Shown here piece after piece: positions 1 to 8,456 of a stretch of DNA of 50,369 nt. The DNA comes from Bacillus salipaludis (lineage in GTDB: Bacteria; Bacillota; Bacilli; Bacillales_B; DSM-18226), in the NCBI RefSeq assembly GCF_004358205.1, contig NZ_SMYO01000023.1, positions 1-50,369 of the forward strand, given 5' to 3'. A program made the position numbers and the translations under genes. A model generated the notes under the pieces. That model was not told where the DNA came from, did not search any database, and saw nothing but the letters and a program-made list of their open reading frames with translations. Numbering within the stretch: position 1 is the first letter of the stretch; the number at the start of each line of letters is the position of its first letter.

Positions 1-245
<245 letters not shown>

Positions 246-258
246 GCCTTTTTTTAAA

Positions 259-278
259 TGTCCTTTACAAAGGGTACA
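259..278 (+). mobile_element. Probable right terminal end of the IS3-family element
   Basis: TGTCCTTTACAAAGGGTACA lies 13 bases after the transposase stop. It has the TG...CA form of IS3-family ends and is itself an imperfect dyad. The left end lies outside the window, so the terminal repeat and the target duplication cannot be matched. The exact boundary is inferred. Confidence 0.5.
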
Positions 279-303
279 TTTTAAAATTGGAGGGCATTTT
301 TTG

Positions 304-1308
304 TTATTTTTGTTTTGCAATTTCTGCTCTATTAGGTGCAAGTGGAGGTTGTTCTAACCATTTATTTTTCACCATAACATTAAACCAGTTTTTTGTAACC
401 ATAAGATTTTGTAAAATAGTTGCTTCATAAGTGGCCACGAGGTCAGTTCGCATGGCTGCTGCTAGACCTGTCCCATGATAGGTTTGTGCAGTTTGAAACA
501 AAAATCCCATGTGATACATTAACAACTTATCAGAAAATGGAGAATCAGTTGAAATTGTCACCTCAGTTTCCAATGATTTTGGAACTGGTAAGTTATCAGC
601 TTGGAGTATTTTTGCTAATGCTTTTATTTGTCCATCCGAAGTTTTCTCAGATTCAGTTAAAAATTTTCTTACTTCTTTAGACTCCGCCACCTGGCTGAAT
701 GCAATAGAAAGGGTTTTAGCAATAATACTTTTTTTTAAGTTAAAAGAAATAGTAATGATTTCGGTAGCAGCAAGAGTTCTACCCTTCCCAAAAAGACCGT
801 CTTTGAAATCATTGCTTGAAATATATTGAGGGTGTTCATATGCATAAAATAATGGGTCTCGCTGAAAAAGTCCTTTATCAAGCAATAACTCAATCGTTTG
901 GTGGTACATCTTTTTCGCATCGTTATCACATGAGTCGTAAAAATCCCTTAGGTCTTTTCTAACAGAAATGCCTAATGCTGTGATATGTCCTAGTAATCCA
1001 TGTAAAGTCATTACATGTAAATATTGAAGGCAGAATGCATCTGTAAACAATCTCTGTTTGCCTAAATACAAGTCCGATTCGTTAAATCCAATTGGTACAG
1101 GAAACCCCTCATTCTCAAAAAAAGTGATAATTTGCCTCTTTTGTTTTTCGAATGTCTTGAGAGCATCATTAAAAATGGCTTTTATTGCTTCATCTTCAAT
1201 AATTGAGTACATATATTTATTTACTACATCTACCGCTGTTCCGTTTACATACTCGCCCCATAAAGAACCAATTTCAGAAGATGTCAATTTTAATTTTTCC
1301 GTATCCAT
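304..1308 (-). CDS. DUF3231 family protein (copy 1)
   Basis: A 334-residue soluble, mostly helical protein of the DUF3231 family, which is common in Bacillaceae and has no established biochemical role. The protein looks like two similar halves of about 165 residues. Each half starts near a stretch like LTSSEIGSLWGEY or NDFKDGLFG and has a FPVP/LPVP turn and a PFSDKLLMYH-like motif. The C-terminus ends in KNKWLEQPPLAPNRAEIAKQ, typical of the family. A strong AGGAGGTGAAATT site sits before the ATG. A second family member lies at 34411-35445 with the same N-terminal motif and the same C-terminal EQPPxAxxR signature, so the two are diverged paralogues. No signal peptide or membrane segment is seen. 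Family call good; function unknown. Confidence 0.85.
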   Translation of the reverse strand: MDTEKLKLTSSEIGSLWGEYVNGTAVDVVNKYMYSIIEDEAIKAIFNDALKTFEKQKRQIITFFENEGFPVPIGFNESDLYLGKQRLFTDAFCLQYLHVMTLHGLLGHITALGISVRKDLRDFYDSCDNDAKKMYHQTIELLLDKGLFQRDPLFYAYEHPQYISSNDFKDGLFGKGRTLAATEIITISFNLKKSIIAKTLSIAFSQVAESKEVRKFLTESEKTSDGQIKALAKILQADNLPVPKSLETEVTISTDSPFSDKLLMYHMGFLFQTAQTYHGTGLAAAMRTDLVATYEATILQNLMVTKNWFNVMVKNKWLEQPPLAPNRAEIAKQK

Positions 1309-1628
1309 AATTTCACCTCCTAAGTATTATTTCCCGTTTTAAGAAGTGGTATAAATTTTTTTGGTTTTAATGTGAGCTGAGAGTTTTCTGTATTGCTTTT
1401 ATAGGCCTATGGAGAAATTAGATTGTGAAGAATTGTACTTAAAGTAACAGTTGCTTTTGTTCCATAGGCTTTGCAATAATCTTGAACAATCGGGCCAGAT
1501 TGTTGAAGAAAGGTTTATTCTTAGAATAATTAGCCTTTGAGAGAGGTGATGGTTAGCTGAGCATGATACAATGAATTTGAAAGTCTCGCCAAAAAATTGG
1601 TGAATTGCTAATTTAAGGAGGAAATGGA
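1309..1628. other. Intergenic gap between divergent genes
   Basis: This AT-rich stretch separates the DUF3231 and DinB genes and should carry both promoters. It contains TACTTAAAGTAACAG near 1438, which resembles one module of the degenerate intergenic repeat seen elsewhere in the window. No gene or strong hairpin was recognised. Confidence 0.5.
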
Positions 1629-2126
1629 ATGTTTACATCAGTAAATGATTTCTTAAACGAATGGAAGCAAGAAGCAGCTGTTACCCAAAAAGTGCTGGAT
1701 GTGCTTACGGATGAATCTTTGCATCAGGAGGTTTCTCCAGGGTTATACAGCATTGGAAGCTTGGCTTGGCACATTAGTGGAGCAGCTTACTACTTTCCTT
1801 CACAGGTTGGAATAAAATTTGAGATTCCTGATCTTCAAAAAGAGGCACCGACATCAGCTGCTGAAATCAGCGAGACCTACAAGATAGTAAGTCAGAGGTT
1901 AACACAAGCATTTTCTGAACAGGTTTCAGATGAAAAAATGAACAAAATGGTGAATTTATTTGGAATGGACATGCCAGTACAAGCTGTTTTCCGTCTGCTA
2001 ATTCAACATCAGGCTCATCATCGTGGACAATTGACTGTCCTTATGAGACAAGCCAACTTAAAAGTTCCTGGCATATATGGTCCTAGCAAAGAAGAATGGG
2101 AAGCAATGAATGCTCAAAAGAGCTGA
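1629..2126 (+). CDS. DinB superfamily protein
   Basis: A 165-residue four-helix-bundle protein of the DinB/DUF664 class. Members bind a divalent metal with three histidines, and many act as thiol transferases (bacillithiol-dependent in this group). The predicted ligands are visible: His48 in SLAWHIS and the HxxxH pair His127/His131 in IQHQAHHRGQ. The length matches the family. AAGGAGGAAATGGA before the ATG fixes the start. It is followed 71 bases later by a VOC-family gene on the same strand, with a GC-rich hairpin between them. Substrate unknown. A second DinB-fold protein, YfiT, is at 19930. Confidence 0.88.
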   Translation: MFTSVNDFLNEWKQEAAVTQKVLDVLTDESLHQEVSPGLYSIGSLAWHISGAAYYFPSQVGIKFEIPDLQKEAPTSAAEISETYKIVSQRLTQAFSEQVSDEKMNKMVNLFGMDMPVQAVFRLLIQHQAHHRGQLTVLMRQANLKVPGIYGPSKEEWEAMNAQKS

Positions 2127-2146
2127 TATTGTTGATTTAAAAAAGG

Positions 2147-2160
2147 CCGGCGCCTGCCGG
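2147..2160 (+). terminator. GC-rich hairpin after dinB-like gene
   Basis: CCGGC GCCT GCCGG forms a 5-bp GC stem flanked by A-runs upstream and TTTATT downstream. It may be a weak terminator or an attenuator before the VOC gene. The downstream T-run is short, so the call is tentative. Confidence 0.4.
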
Positions 2161-2197
2161 TTTATTGTACAAAAATTTCTCCAGGAGGTAATAAAAA

Positions 2198-2614
2198 ATG
2201 GCATTCACATCCAAAAATATCTTTATCAATTTATCAGTAAAAGACGTGAATAAGTCCACCAATTTTTTCAAGGAGCTTGGTTTTGAGTTCAACCCACAAT
2301 TCTCCGATGAGACCACATCTTGTATGATCATCAGTGACAACATCTTTGCAATGATTATGATTGAAGAACGTTTCAAGGGATTTAGTAAGAAGGAAATTGT
2401 GAACACTACCACTTCTGCCGAAGCAATTCTCAGCTTTTCAGCTGAAAGTCGGGATCAAGTGGATGAGATCGTAAATAAGGCATTGTCATCTGGTGGTAAA
2501 TCTTTTAGTGAGCCTCAAGATCATGGATTTATGTATATATGGGGGTTTCAGGATTTAGACGGTCATTTATGGGAAGTTGCTTATATGGATGAAAGTGCAA
2601 TGAATCAAGAATAA
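2198..2614 (+). CDS. VOC family (glyoxalase/bleomycin-resistance fold) protein
   Basis: A 138-residue vicinal-oxygen-chelate protein. The pattern is typical: an N-terminal NIFINLSVKDVNKSTNFFKELGF strand-helix (about residues 6-28), a middle beta sheet, and the C-terminal DPDGHLWE-like motif DLDGHLWEVAYMD (about 119-131), whose glutamate is the usual metal ligand. This architecture is shared by glyoxalase I-like, fosfomycin and bleomycin resistance and uncharacterised enzymes, so the substrate cannot be assigned. The start is supported by CAGGAGGTAATAAAA before the ATG. It probably forms a short transcription unit with the DinB gene and ends at the hairpin at 2661-2690. Confidence 0.88.
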   Translation: MAFTSKNIFINLSVKDVNKSTNFFKELGFEFNPQFSDETTSCMIISDNIFAMIMIEERFKGFSKKEIVNTTTSAEAILSFSAESRDQVDEIVNKALSSGGKSFSEPQDHGFMYIWGFQDLDGHLWEVAYMDESAMNQE

Positions 2615-2660
2615 ACTTTAAGGTTTAAAGTCGAAGCAAGCTTAATATATAAAGGAAAGG

Positions 2661-2690
2661 GATGATGCCTTAAATGGTATCATCTTTTTA
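2661..2690 (+). terminator. Rho-independent terminator after VOC gene
   Basis: GATGATGCC and GGTATCATC pair (one G-U) over a 5-base loop and are followed by a T-rich run, 46 bases after the VOC stop. Confidence 0.75.
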
Positions 2691-2730
2691 TATCTAAGGT
2701 AGCAGTTTAGTACAATAAGATATACATAAA

Positions 2731-2756
2731 AAACCTAGCTTTTTAGGCTAGGTTTT
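2731..2756. terminator. Bidirectional terminator between VOC and MOSC genes
   Basis: AAACCTAGC and GCTAGGTTT form a perfect 9-bp stem with A-runs and T-runs on both sides. It sits between convergent genes and can stop transcription from both strands, chiefly the MOSC gene on the minus strand. Confidence 0.8.
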
Positions 2757-2790
2757 ATCGCTATGCACAGTCTTCGACACAACACAAGAA

Positions 2791-3423
2791 TCATAACAAT
2801 TTTAAAAATCTATTCCTCCAGTCCTCTGCAAGGGCATCAACTGTCAATATTTTTTCAATGGATGCTTTATCTTGTTTTTGGTGAAATAGAATTTGTGTAG
2901 CAAAAGATACGGATATTTCTTTTGAGTGTTTTTCCAAAAGAGTTATTTCCGAATCGAACATAATCGTTCCTTCTTCCAATACCCGAAAAAAATAACCAGT
3001 TAGAGTTGTCTCAATCACTTTCTTTAAAAATTGTTTTTCCTCGTTATAATTGGAAATCGTTACACAAGGTACCCTCCCTTGTGTTATTTGAAGAATAGCA
3101 TCCCCTATTTTATATATGTCACCAATACAAACCTGTTCTTCTGTCATCCCTGCTGCAGTAATATTTTCCCCAAAAGCAGGAAGCATAAGCTTTTTTTGAA
3201 ATACCTCTTCCCAATAAGAGTAATGCTCGAATGGATACAAACATACTACACGGTCTGGTCCCCCGTGAAATTGGTGATTTGCAACATCATCACCAACAAT
3301 GCCGGGTTTCCCCACCTTAAAGGCTTGTACAGCTGATTTTCCAATTCCAGAAAATTCTTTTTTATTATTCCAATTATATTCCTTCGGCTTTCCAACAGCT
3401 AAATTAATAATTTTTCGATTCAA
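2791..3423 (-). CDS. MOSC domain protein (YiiM-like)
   Basis: A 210-residue protein with a MOSC (molybdenum cofactor sulfurase C-terminal) beta-barrel. The family signature is visible: an N-terminal INLAVGKPKE strand, GIGKSAV, VGKPGIVGD, the block QFHGGPDRVVCLYP (about 53-66), and GENITAAGMTEE. These match the YiiM-like group that detoxifies N-hydroxylated compounds using molybdenum cofactor, with a C-terminal three-helix extension (about 160-210). The conserved MOSC cysteine is probably Cys131 in GRVPCVTIS. The start is TTG, chosen because GAGGT lies 9 bases upstream. The bidirectional hairpin at 2731 terminates it. Confidence 0.88.
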   Translation of the reverse strand: MNRKIINLAVGKPKEYNWNNKKEFSGIGKSAVQAFKVGKPGIVGDDVANHQFHGGPDRVVCLYPFEHYSYWEEVFQKKLMLPAFGENITAAGMTEEQVCIGDIYKIGDAILQITQGRVPCVTISNYNEEKQFLKKVIETTLTGYFFRVLEEGTIMFDSEITLLEKHSKEISVSFATQILFHQKQDKASIEKILTVDALAEDWRNRFLKLL

Positions 3424-3743
3424 TTTGAATTTACCTCACTTCTACAGAACCCCAAAATCAAAATGCTAATATAAATTGTATTATACTAGTGTCACTTGAA
3501 AAAGGCACAGTTTTAAAAAAACAATAGGGGCAGAAGGGGTGGGATACAAAGAAGGTGGAAATCGCAAGCCTGCCACTATCAACAGACAACCTAGGGCGAC
3601 GGTCAGGGAGTCGACCAATTCGAACTTGGAAAAGGTTAACATACTTTTAGAATATGTGAAGGGATGTTCTTAAACTTCTTAAAAAAACTTTAAATTTTGT
3701 AATATTAAAAACCAGCCTAATTATCAGACTGGTTTCGCTAAAT
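3424..3743. other. Gene-poor gap with a GC-rich patch
   Basis: The stretch between the MOSC and membrane-protein genes. About 3535-3625 is unusually GC-rich for this window and is open on the plus strand as a short basic peptide (…SGSRPIRTWKRL…), but it has no start with a ribosome site. It may be a relic or a structured RNA. The rest is AT-rich. Confidence 0.4.
3707..3735 (-). terminator. Terminator of the 3744-4526 gene
   Basis: AAACCAG and CTGGTTT pair around an 11-14 base loop, with a run of A on the plus strand (T on the minus strand) just beyond, immediately after the minus-strand stop codon. Confidence 0.65.
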
Positions 3744-4526
3744 TTAAGCTGTTTGCTTTTTATTTTTTCTATCTTGCTCGTTCTTCCTTTTTCTATCTTT
3801 TGACTTATTTGCTTTAGACTTTCTAAACATTAGAATTAATCCTGCATTGAACATGAGGGTCCAAACAAGTGCGAATTGATTGCCACTAAAATAGATTCCT
3901 ACTATCGGAATCAATAGAAATACGATGCCTCTCGGAAAAGAGTATGTTCTAGGATTTAGCGCCATCAAAACGGAAACAGCAACAATCAACGAAGTAATCT
4001 TGTTATTCCCCAAAAAGGAATTTTGAGTATAATTTACATAGCCGTAATACGCGAATGATCCTATAACGGCTATTAAGGATAGATAAAATCTTATAAAGGC
4101 ACGTTTATAAAAAAGAATCCAAATAGCAGCAAAATTAACGACTGCACATATTCCAATCACCATTAAAGTTGCGGTAAAAGGGCTGGCAGGACCTTTCATG
4201 TAGTTTAGTAGGAAATGGAAGTTATACCAAACAGCTGCTACTACAAAAATCTTAAAGACTAGCTTTACCCAGGACATCTCCAATTTCGTTTTCGATTTCG
4301 TTTTCTTTATCTTTTTTGACGATCTGGAATTAGAGGGGGTGGCACCTTCCGTCTTTTCCTCTACATCTTCTTGGTTCTTTTTCCTGTCCTTAAACGATTG
4401 TCTTGATTCTCTAGTAGGTTCCCTTCTCGCTTCCTGTCTAGTAGGGTACTCACTAACTCTATATTCTTCGTCATTCATTTTTTCTTCATCTTCATGTTGT
4501 TCTTCTGAATCTGAATGATATTCCAA
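3744..4526 (-). CDS. Hypothetical membrane protein with highly charged N-terminus
   Basis: A 260-residue protein that I do not recognise. Residues 1-80 are extremely charged (runs of E/D, then R/K and a KKIKKTKSKTK stretch) and look disordered and cytosolic. Residues about 85-235 form five or six hydrophobic helices in short hairpins, and the last 20 residues are again strongly basic. The start is TTG, chosen because GAGGTG lies 9 bases upstream. It stands alone, flanked by its own terminator and by a promoter-containing gap shared with the divergent DUF5995 gene. The charge layout suggests an inner-membrane protein with both ends inside. No function can be claimed. Confidence 0.7.
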   Translation of the reverse strand: MEYHSDSEEQHEDEEKMNDEEYRVSEYPTRQEARREPTRESRQSFKDRKKNQEDVEEKTEGATPSNSRSSKKIKKTKSKTKLEMSWVKLVFKIFVVAAVWYNFHFLLNYMKGPASPFTATLMVIGICAVVNFAAIWILFYKRAFIRFYLSLIAVIGSFAYYGYVNYTQNSFLGNNKITSLIVAVSVLMALNPRTYSFPRGIVFLLIPIVGIYFSGNQFALVWTLMFNAGLILMFRKSKANKSKDRKRKNEQDRKNKKQTA

Positions 4527-4667
4527 TGGATCTTCACCTCAAGGATTTTTTAATCATTATAGCTATTTCTATATTAGTAGGGTAACTAGGTCTTGTCCAA
4601 TTTTTTTACCTATTCCATAAAAAATAGCTTCATTTTAACCATCGATGTGACATAATATTGAACAAAT

Positions 4668-4691
4668 AAGGGGCGGAAGGATCCGTCCCTT
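4668..4691. terminator. Hairpin in the divergent gap upstream of the DUF5995 gene
   Basis: AAGGGGCGG and CCGTCCCTT pair with one mismatch over a 6-base loop. It lies upstream of a start codon rather than after a stop, so it could be an attenuator or a 5' UTR element instead of a terminator. Confidence 0.4.
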
Positions 4692-4753
4692 TGATTATGT
4701 AATTTAATTTGGACTATCACCAAAGAGATTTTATGAGGTTAGGAGAATGAGAA

Positions 4754-5572
4754 ATGAATCGACCATCCATTACGTTGGGAAATGCCAGGTCAATTGATGA
4801 AGTCATTTGGCAATTGGACCAAATTATTGCAATGAGTATCGAAAATAAAAACAAAATCGGCTATTTTGCTTCTTTGTACCGAATGGTAACTGTTCGAGTG
4901 AAAACAGGTATTCTGAATAACGAATTTGAAGACGGAGTCAGAATGGAGCGTTTGGATGTATGTTTTGCCAATTACTATCTGAATGCGCTGAATGACTATT
5001 TAAACGGAAAACCGACCAACCTCAGCTGGCAAGTCGCCTTTCGTTGCACACGAAAACGAAGACCGATTGTTCTTCAGCATTTACTGCTCGGCATGAATGC
5101 CCATATCAATCTCGATTTAGGGGTAGCTGCTGCCATGACCGGTAAAAATGCTGATATTTCATCGCTAAAAGATGATTTCATGAAAATAAACAGTATATTG
5201 GCTTCGCTCGTCGATGAGGTTAGAAGTGACCTGGATCAGATTTCGCCATGGATTGGATTTTTGGACCGGATTGATCCGAATGCTTCGAAAGCCATCATCA
5301 ATTTCAGTATGGAGAAAGCACGTAATTATGCTTGGGACTTTGCACAGAAACTGGCTGCTGCAAAAGAATCGGATTGGGAGCAGCTCATAATCAATCGGAA
5401 TCATGAGATTGAAGCAATTGGTAAAAAGGTTGCATATCCTGAGATTTGGATGTTAAAAGCCGGGCTGTGGCTGATTCGCCTTCGAGAATCCAATAATATT
5501 GGGCGAAACCTGGATCTCTTGAACCATCATAAATTTGAATCAAAAGCAGAGGGCGGTATTCAATTGTTATAA
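4754..5572 (+). CDS. DUF5995 family protein
   Basis: A 272-residue soluble, helix-rich protein matching the DUF5995 family by its internal motifs. The family core reads as a long helix with LYRMVTVRVKTGI (about 42-54), FANYYLNALNDYLNGKP (about 75-91), then LQHLLLGMNAHINLDLGVAA (about 117-136), where the NAHIN(L)DL stretch is the most conserved part. The enzymatic role is unknown; family members often occur singly near membrane or oxidoreductase genes. TTAGGAGAATGAGAA before the ATG supports the start. No signal peptide. Monocistronic. Confidence 0.75.
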   Translation: MNRPSITLGNARSIDEVIWQLDQIIAMSIENKNKIGYFASLYRMVTVRVKTGILNNEFEDGVRMERLDVCFANYYLNALNDYLNGKPTNLSWQVAFRCTRKRRPIVLQHLLLGMNAHINLDLGVAAAMTGKNADISSLKDDFMKINSILASLVDEVRSDLDQISPWIGFLDRIDPNASKAIINFSMEKARNYAWDFAQKLAAAKESDWEQLIINRNHEIEAIGKKVAYPEIWMLKAGLWLIRLRESNNIGRNLDLLNHHKFESKAEGGIQLL

Positions 5573-6061
5573 AAAAAGGGGGACATTTTTACGTTTTGGA
5601 GAATTCTTAATGCCTCTTTTTCATTAACATAAAAATTTCAAAAAGATATTTTGTGTTTTTTTGTCTAATTATGTAGGTCACATTATAGATTATAGGTACG
5701 TTCTTATTAGAATAAATGTGAAAGCGCTTAAGGGCAATTTATAAATAAGAGGTGTAAACATAAAAACGGTAGTGACGGTTTACAGTAATCAAGTGTACTT
5801 TGCGGATCACAAGGACGTGAAACACCCAAATTCATAATTTATAGGTCAGTTTGCTAATATGAAGGACTCTGTCCTAAGGAGTTTTTTGGTAAAAGTGGAA
5901 TAGTTATAGTTTATCGGAGATGTTTTTTATATTATCACATTCTATTCGAATGAAAACACTCCAATGTTTTAGGGTTTATATTTTAATGACCTTGCTACGC
6001 TTCAGCAACTGCTTAGAGTCCTTAAATAATAATGAAGATTTATAGAAAGGAAAGAGGGATA
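5573..6061. other. Intergenic region with a cre-like site
   Basis: About 490 bases without a convincing gene. TGAAAGCGCTTAAG at about 5719-5732 resembles a catabolite-responsive element (CcpA site), though no operon start lies close to it. A short hairpin near 5862-5890 (ACTC...GAGT followed by six T) could end a small transcript. The 3' part carries the promoter of the Spo0E-like gene. Confidence 0.4.
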
Positions 6062-6256
6062 ATGCTTCTTAAGAATGCACTGGAATTAAGCAAGGGTATA
6101 AATGAAGACCGGCGGATTATGTATGATGCAGTACAGAATAAGGGGATCTATGATCCGGAAGTAAGAAAAATCAGCCAACAATTGAATAAGAAAATTATTG
6201 CGCTGCAAAAGATGATGAATGAAATGGATCCCTTACCAGGAGAATCATCCCATTAA
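6062..6256 (+). CDS. Spo0E-like aspartyl-phosphate phosphatase family peptide
   Basis: A 64-residue two-helix protein of the Spo0E family. These proteins dephosphorylate Spo0A~P and delay sporulation, or act on other response regulators. The family layout is clear: an N-terminal helix with INEDRRIMYDAVQNKG, then a turn and the second helix with the signature region ISQQLNKKIIALQKMM. In the family this region reads SQxLDxxI and the Asp is needed for activity; here the Asp position is Asn. The start at 6062 is preferred over the upstream in-frame ATG at 6032 because GGAAAGAGGG precedes it. The variant residue may make it inactive or a decoy. It is followed by an unusual 13-bp perfect hairpin. 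Confidence 0.8.
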   Translation: MLLKNALELSKGINEDRRIMYDAVQNKGIYDPEVRKISQQLNKKIIALQKMMNEMDPLPGESSH

Positions 6257-6300
6257 CAAGTTGCAAAACGTGTTTAGGTTGGGGGAGTCTATGTTAAACG

Positions 6301-6334
6301 GAATAGCTGATCCTCTTGTCGGGATCAGCTATTC
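6301..6334 (+). repeat. Perfect 13-bp inverted repeat after the Spo0E-like gene
   Basis: GAATAGCTGATCC and GGATCAGCTATTC pair perfectly over an 8-base loop, 44 bases after the spo0E-like stop. No T-run follows, so it is not a classic terminator. TTCGCCAT at 6332 is matched by ATGGCGAA at 6381, allowing a larger alternative fold. Confidence 0.7.
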
Positions 6335-6410
6335 GCCATTTGGAAGAGTGCAAACGCAAGTAAGAGGGTGGCAAACTCAGATGGCGAACAGTTCATATTC
6401 TATTTTTCTA

Positions 6411-6448
6411 AAAAAAGATGCTCAGACCAGGTCTGAACATCTTTTTTT
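6411..6448. terminator. Bidirectional terminator between the Spo0E-like gene and the symporter
   Basis: GATGCTCAGACC and GGTCTGAACATC pair with one mismatch; six A precede and seven T follow. Placed between convergent genes, it can serve both strands. Confidence 0.85.
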
Positions 6449-6454
6449 ATACAT

Positions 6455-7882
6455 CTAATTTGCTATTTTTGAAGTTGAATCCTCTTCGGAATACTCCCAG
6501 CATTCAACGTTTTCAATACCTTCAATGCTATCTTTATAAAAAACAGGATCTTTGCCGGCTTTTTTCTGTTTCACGTAATCTTGTAAGGCAGCAAATGCCA
6601 CTTTTGATAATAAAAGAATGGCGATTAAGTTCACAATAACCATGAAGCCCATAAATAAATCCGCCATATCCCATACAACCTGGATCTTTGCCACCGAACC
6701 GAATATTATCATGGCTAACACGCTTGCTCTGTATATTATCAGCCATACTTTGTTTGTGTTTAAGAATCGAATATTTGTTTCCCCGTAATAGTAGTTACCA
6801 ATTAATGCACCGAATCCAAATAAGAAAATAAAGATTGCAAGACAGCCGGATGCCCAAGAACCGACATGTTCACTTAATGCCGCTTGTGTAAGGGCAATTC
6901 CCTCTAACCCTGGTTTTTTCCAAGCATCAGAAAGTAAAATAATAAAGGCAGTGCTTGTACAAACGATCAGTGTATCCGTTAATACGCCAAATGCTTGGAT
7001 CAGTCCTTGTTTCACCGGGTGACTGGTTGTGGCTGTTGCGGCAACGTTTGGTGCACTCCCCATACCAGCTTCATTCGAGAATAAACCGCGTTTAACTCCA
7101 TTCATCAGCGCAGCACCGATGGAACCGCCTGCGATTTGTTGAAGGCCAAACGCATTTTTTACAATAAGAGAAAGAACTTCTGGCATTTTTGTGATGTTGG
7201 TAATAACCACAAATAAGGCGCAACCAATGTATAATACGGCTAGAACCATAACTTTGTATTCAGCCATTTTTGCAATCCGCTTCACACCGCCAAAGATGAT
7301 CGCAGCGAAAGCGATGGCCATGATAATCCCTAAAGTTAAACGATTTGCGCCAAAGGAGTTCTCAAAAGCAATGGAAACCGTATTGGATTGTACAGAATTG
7401 AAAACGAGACCGAAAGAAAGAGTAATTAAAATGGAGAAAAATACGCCCATCCAACGTTTGTTTAATCCTTTTTCCATATAGTAGGAAGGACCGCCGCGGA
7501 AACCATTTTTATCTTTTACTTTATATACTTGCGCTAACGTACTTTCAATAAAGCTGGATGCTGAGCTAATAATCGAAATAATCCACATCCAGAATACCGC
7601 TCCAGGACCGCCTAAAGCAATTGCAATCGCAATTCCGGTGATATTGCCTGTCCCGACGCGGGCGGCCATGCCTATACAGAAGGCTTGGAATGGAGAAACG
7701 TGATCTTTAGAACTCGTTCTTCCTTCCATTAAAACGCGAACCATTTCCTTTAACATTCGAAACTGTACAAATTTCGATTTGAATGTAAAATAAAGACCGG
7801 AGAAAACAAGCATAATAATGAGTAATTTTGACCAAAGGAAATCGTTTGTTACACCAACCAGATTTTGCAGTAATTCTTGCAT
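6455..7882 (-). CDS. Sodium:alanine/glycine symporter (AGCS family, AlsT-like)
   Basis: A 475-residue membrane protein with about 10-11 hydrophobic helices. The family signatures are present: FQAFCIGMAARVGTGNITG (about 65-83, the Na+/substrate region), the GGPGAVFWMW block (about 91-100), GGPSYYMEKGL (about 129-139), and the RGLFSNEAGMGSAPN box (about 264-278). It should import alanine or glycine with a cation. The start is ATG after GAGGTGATGGA. Upstream (plus coordinates 7920-7943) lies a perfect 10-bp inverted repeat and a cre-like site at 7955-7970, which suggests catabolite control. It is divergent from cstA and ends at the bidirectional hairpin at 6411. Confidence 0.93.
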   Translation of the reverse strand: MQELLQNLVGVTNDFLWSKLLIIMLVFSGLYFTFKSKFVQFRMLKEMVRVLMEGRTSSKDHVSPFQAFCIGMAARVGTGNITGIAIAIALGGPGAVFWMWIISIISSASSFIESTLAQVYKVKDKNGFRGGPSYYMEKGLNKRWMGVFFSILITLSFGLVFNSVQSNTVSIAFENSFGANRLTLGIIMAIAFAAIIFGGVKRIAKMAEYKVMVLAVLYIGCALFVVITNITKMPEVLSLIVKNAFGLQQIAGGSIGAALMNGVKRGLFSNEAGMGSAPNVAATATTSHPVKQGLIQAFGVLTDTLIVCTSTAFIILLSDAWKKPGLEGIALTQAALSEHVGSWASGCLAIFIFLFGFGALIGNYYYGETNIRFLNTNKVWLIIYRASVLAMIIFGSVAKIQVVWDMADLFMGFMVIVNLIAILLLSKVAFAALQDYVKQKKAGKDPVFYKDSIEGIENVECWEYSEEDSTSKIAN

Positions 7883-7919
7883 TCCATCACCTCATATTAA
7901 AATTTTAGTAGCTTTATAT

Positions 7920-7943
7920 AAACTCTTTTAGATAAAAGAGTTT
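7920..7943. promoter_or_regulatory. Perfect 10-bp palindrome in the symporter leader
   Basis: AAACTCTTTT and AAAAGAGTTT flank AGAT, about 38 bases upstream of the symporter start. It could be a regulator site or an RNA hairpin in the leader. The stem is AT-rich and has no T-run on the minus strand, so a terminator is less likely. Confidence 0.55.
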
Positions 7944-7954
7944 CCCCTATTTTG

Positions 7955-7970
7955 AAAAAAGCGCTTTCAT
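7955..7970 (-). promoter_or_regulatory. Candidate cre (CcpA) site upstream of the symporter
   Basis: Read on the minus strand, ATGAAAGCGCTTTTTT matches the core of the Bacillus catabolite-responsive element (TGNAANCGNW) at all fixed positions except the terminal C. It lies about 75 bases upstream of the symporter start, so it would fit CcpA repression. Confidence 0.45.
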
Positions 7971-8456
7971 TCCATCTGGATGAGAATTTTGTCTTTACTA
8001 TAAATTCTGTTTTTAATATAAATTGCGGACTACAAAAATAAACAAAAATCTACAAAAAGACTAAAAAAAAAAATTCAGGTTTTTGAATTTTTTTAAAATA
8101 CACTATTCTAGTGCAATATGATCTCTATCTCAATAACACGGGAAACCTGGCGTCTTATCCCGTTGAATTGCAATATACTAGCATCTTCTAATTTAAAAGG
8201 TTTTTATTTAGATCAAGAATTAGATTATATTCTTATGATTATAGGTTCTCGTAATAATATTATGTCAACCATAAATTAAACTCAATTCGACTAGTTGTTA
8301 AAGTAAATTGGTAAAAAGAGTAGAAGTGGATATGGCTGTTTCTGGATTTATATTCGAAAAACCGATAGAAACAACAGAATAGGACAAAGGAGTTATTTTA
8401 ATCTTCTGAATAATAAATTACAATATTGGTATATTTTAGAAAAGGTGGCGATGTGA

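Larger units (their letters stand above)
7883..8456. other. Divergent regulatory region between symporter and cstA
   Basis: 574 AT-rich bases containing the promoters of both transporters, the palindrome at 7920-7943 and the cre-like site at 7955-7970. No coding potential was recognised. Confidence 0.6.

Noticed and set aside
6219..6458. Plus-strand frame after the Spo0E-like gene
   Set aside because: It crosses the 13-bp hairpin and the terminator and has no usable ribosome site.
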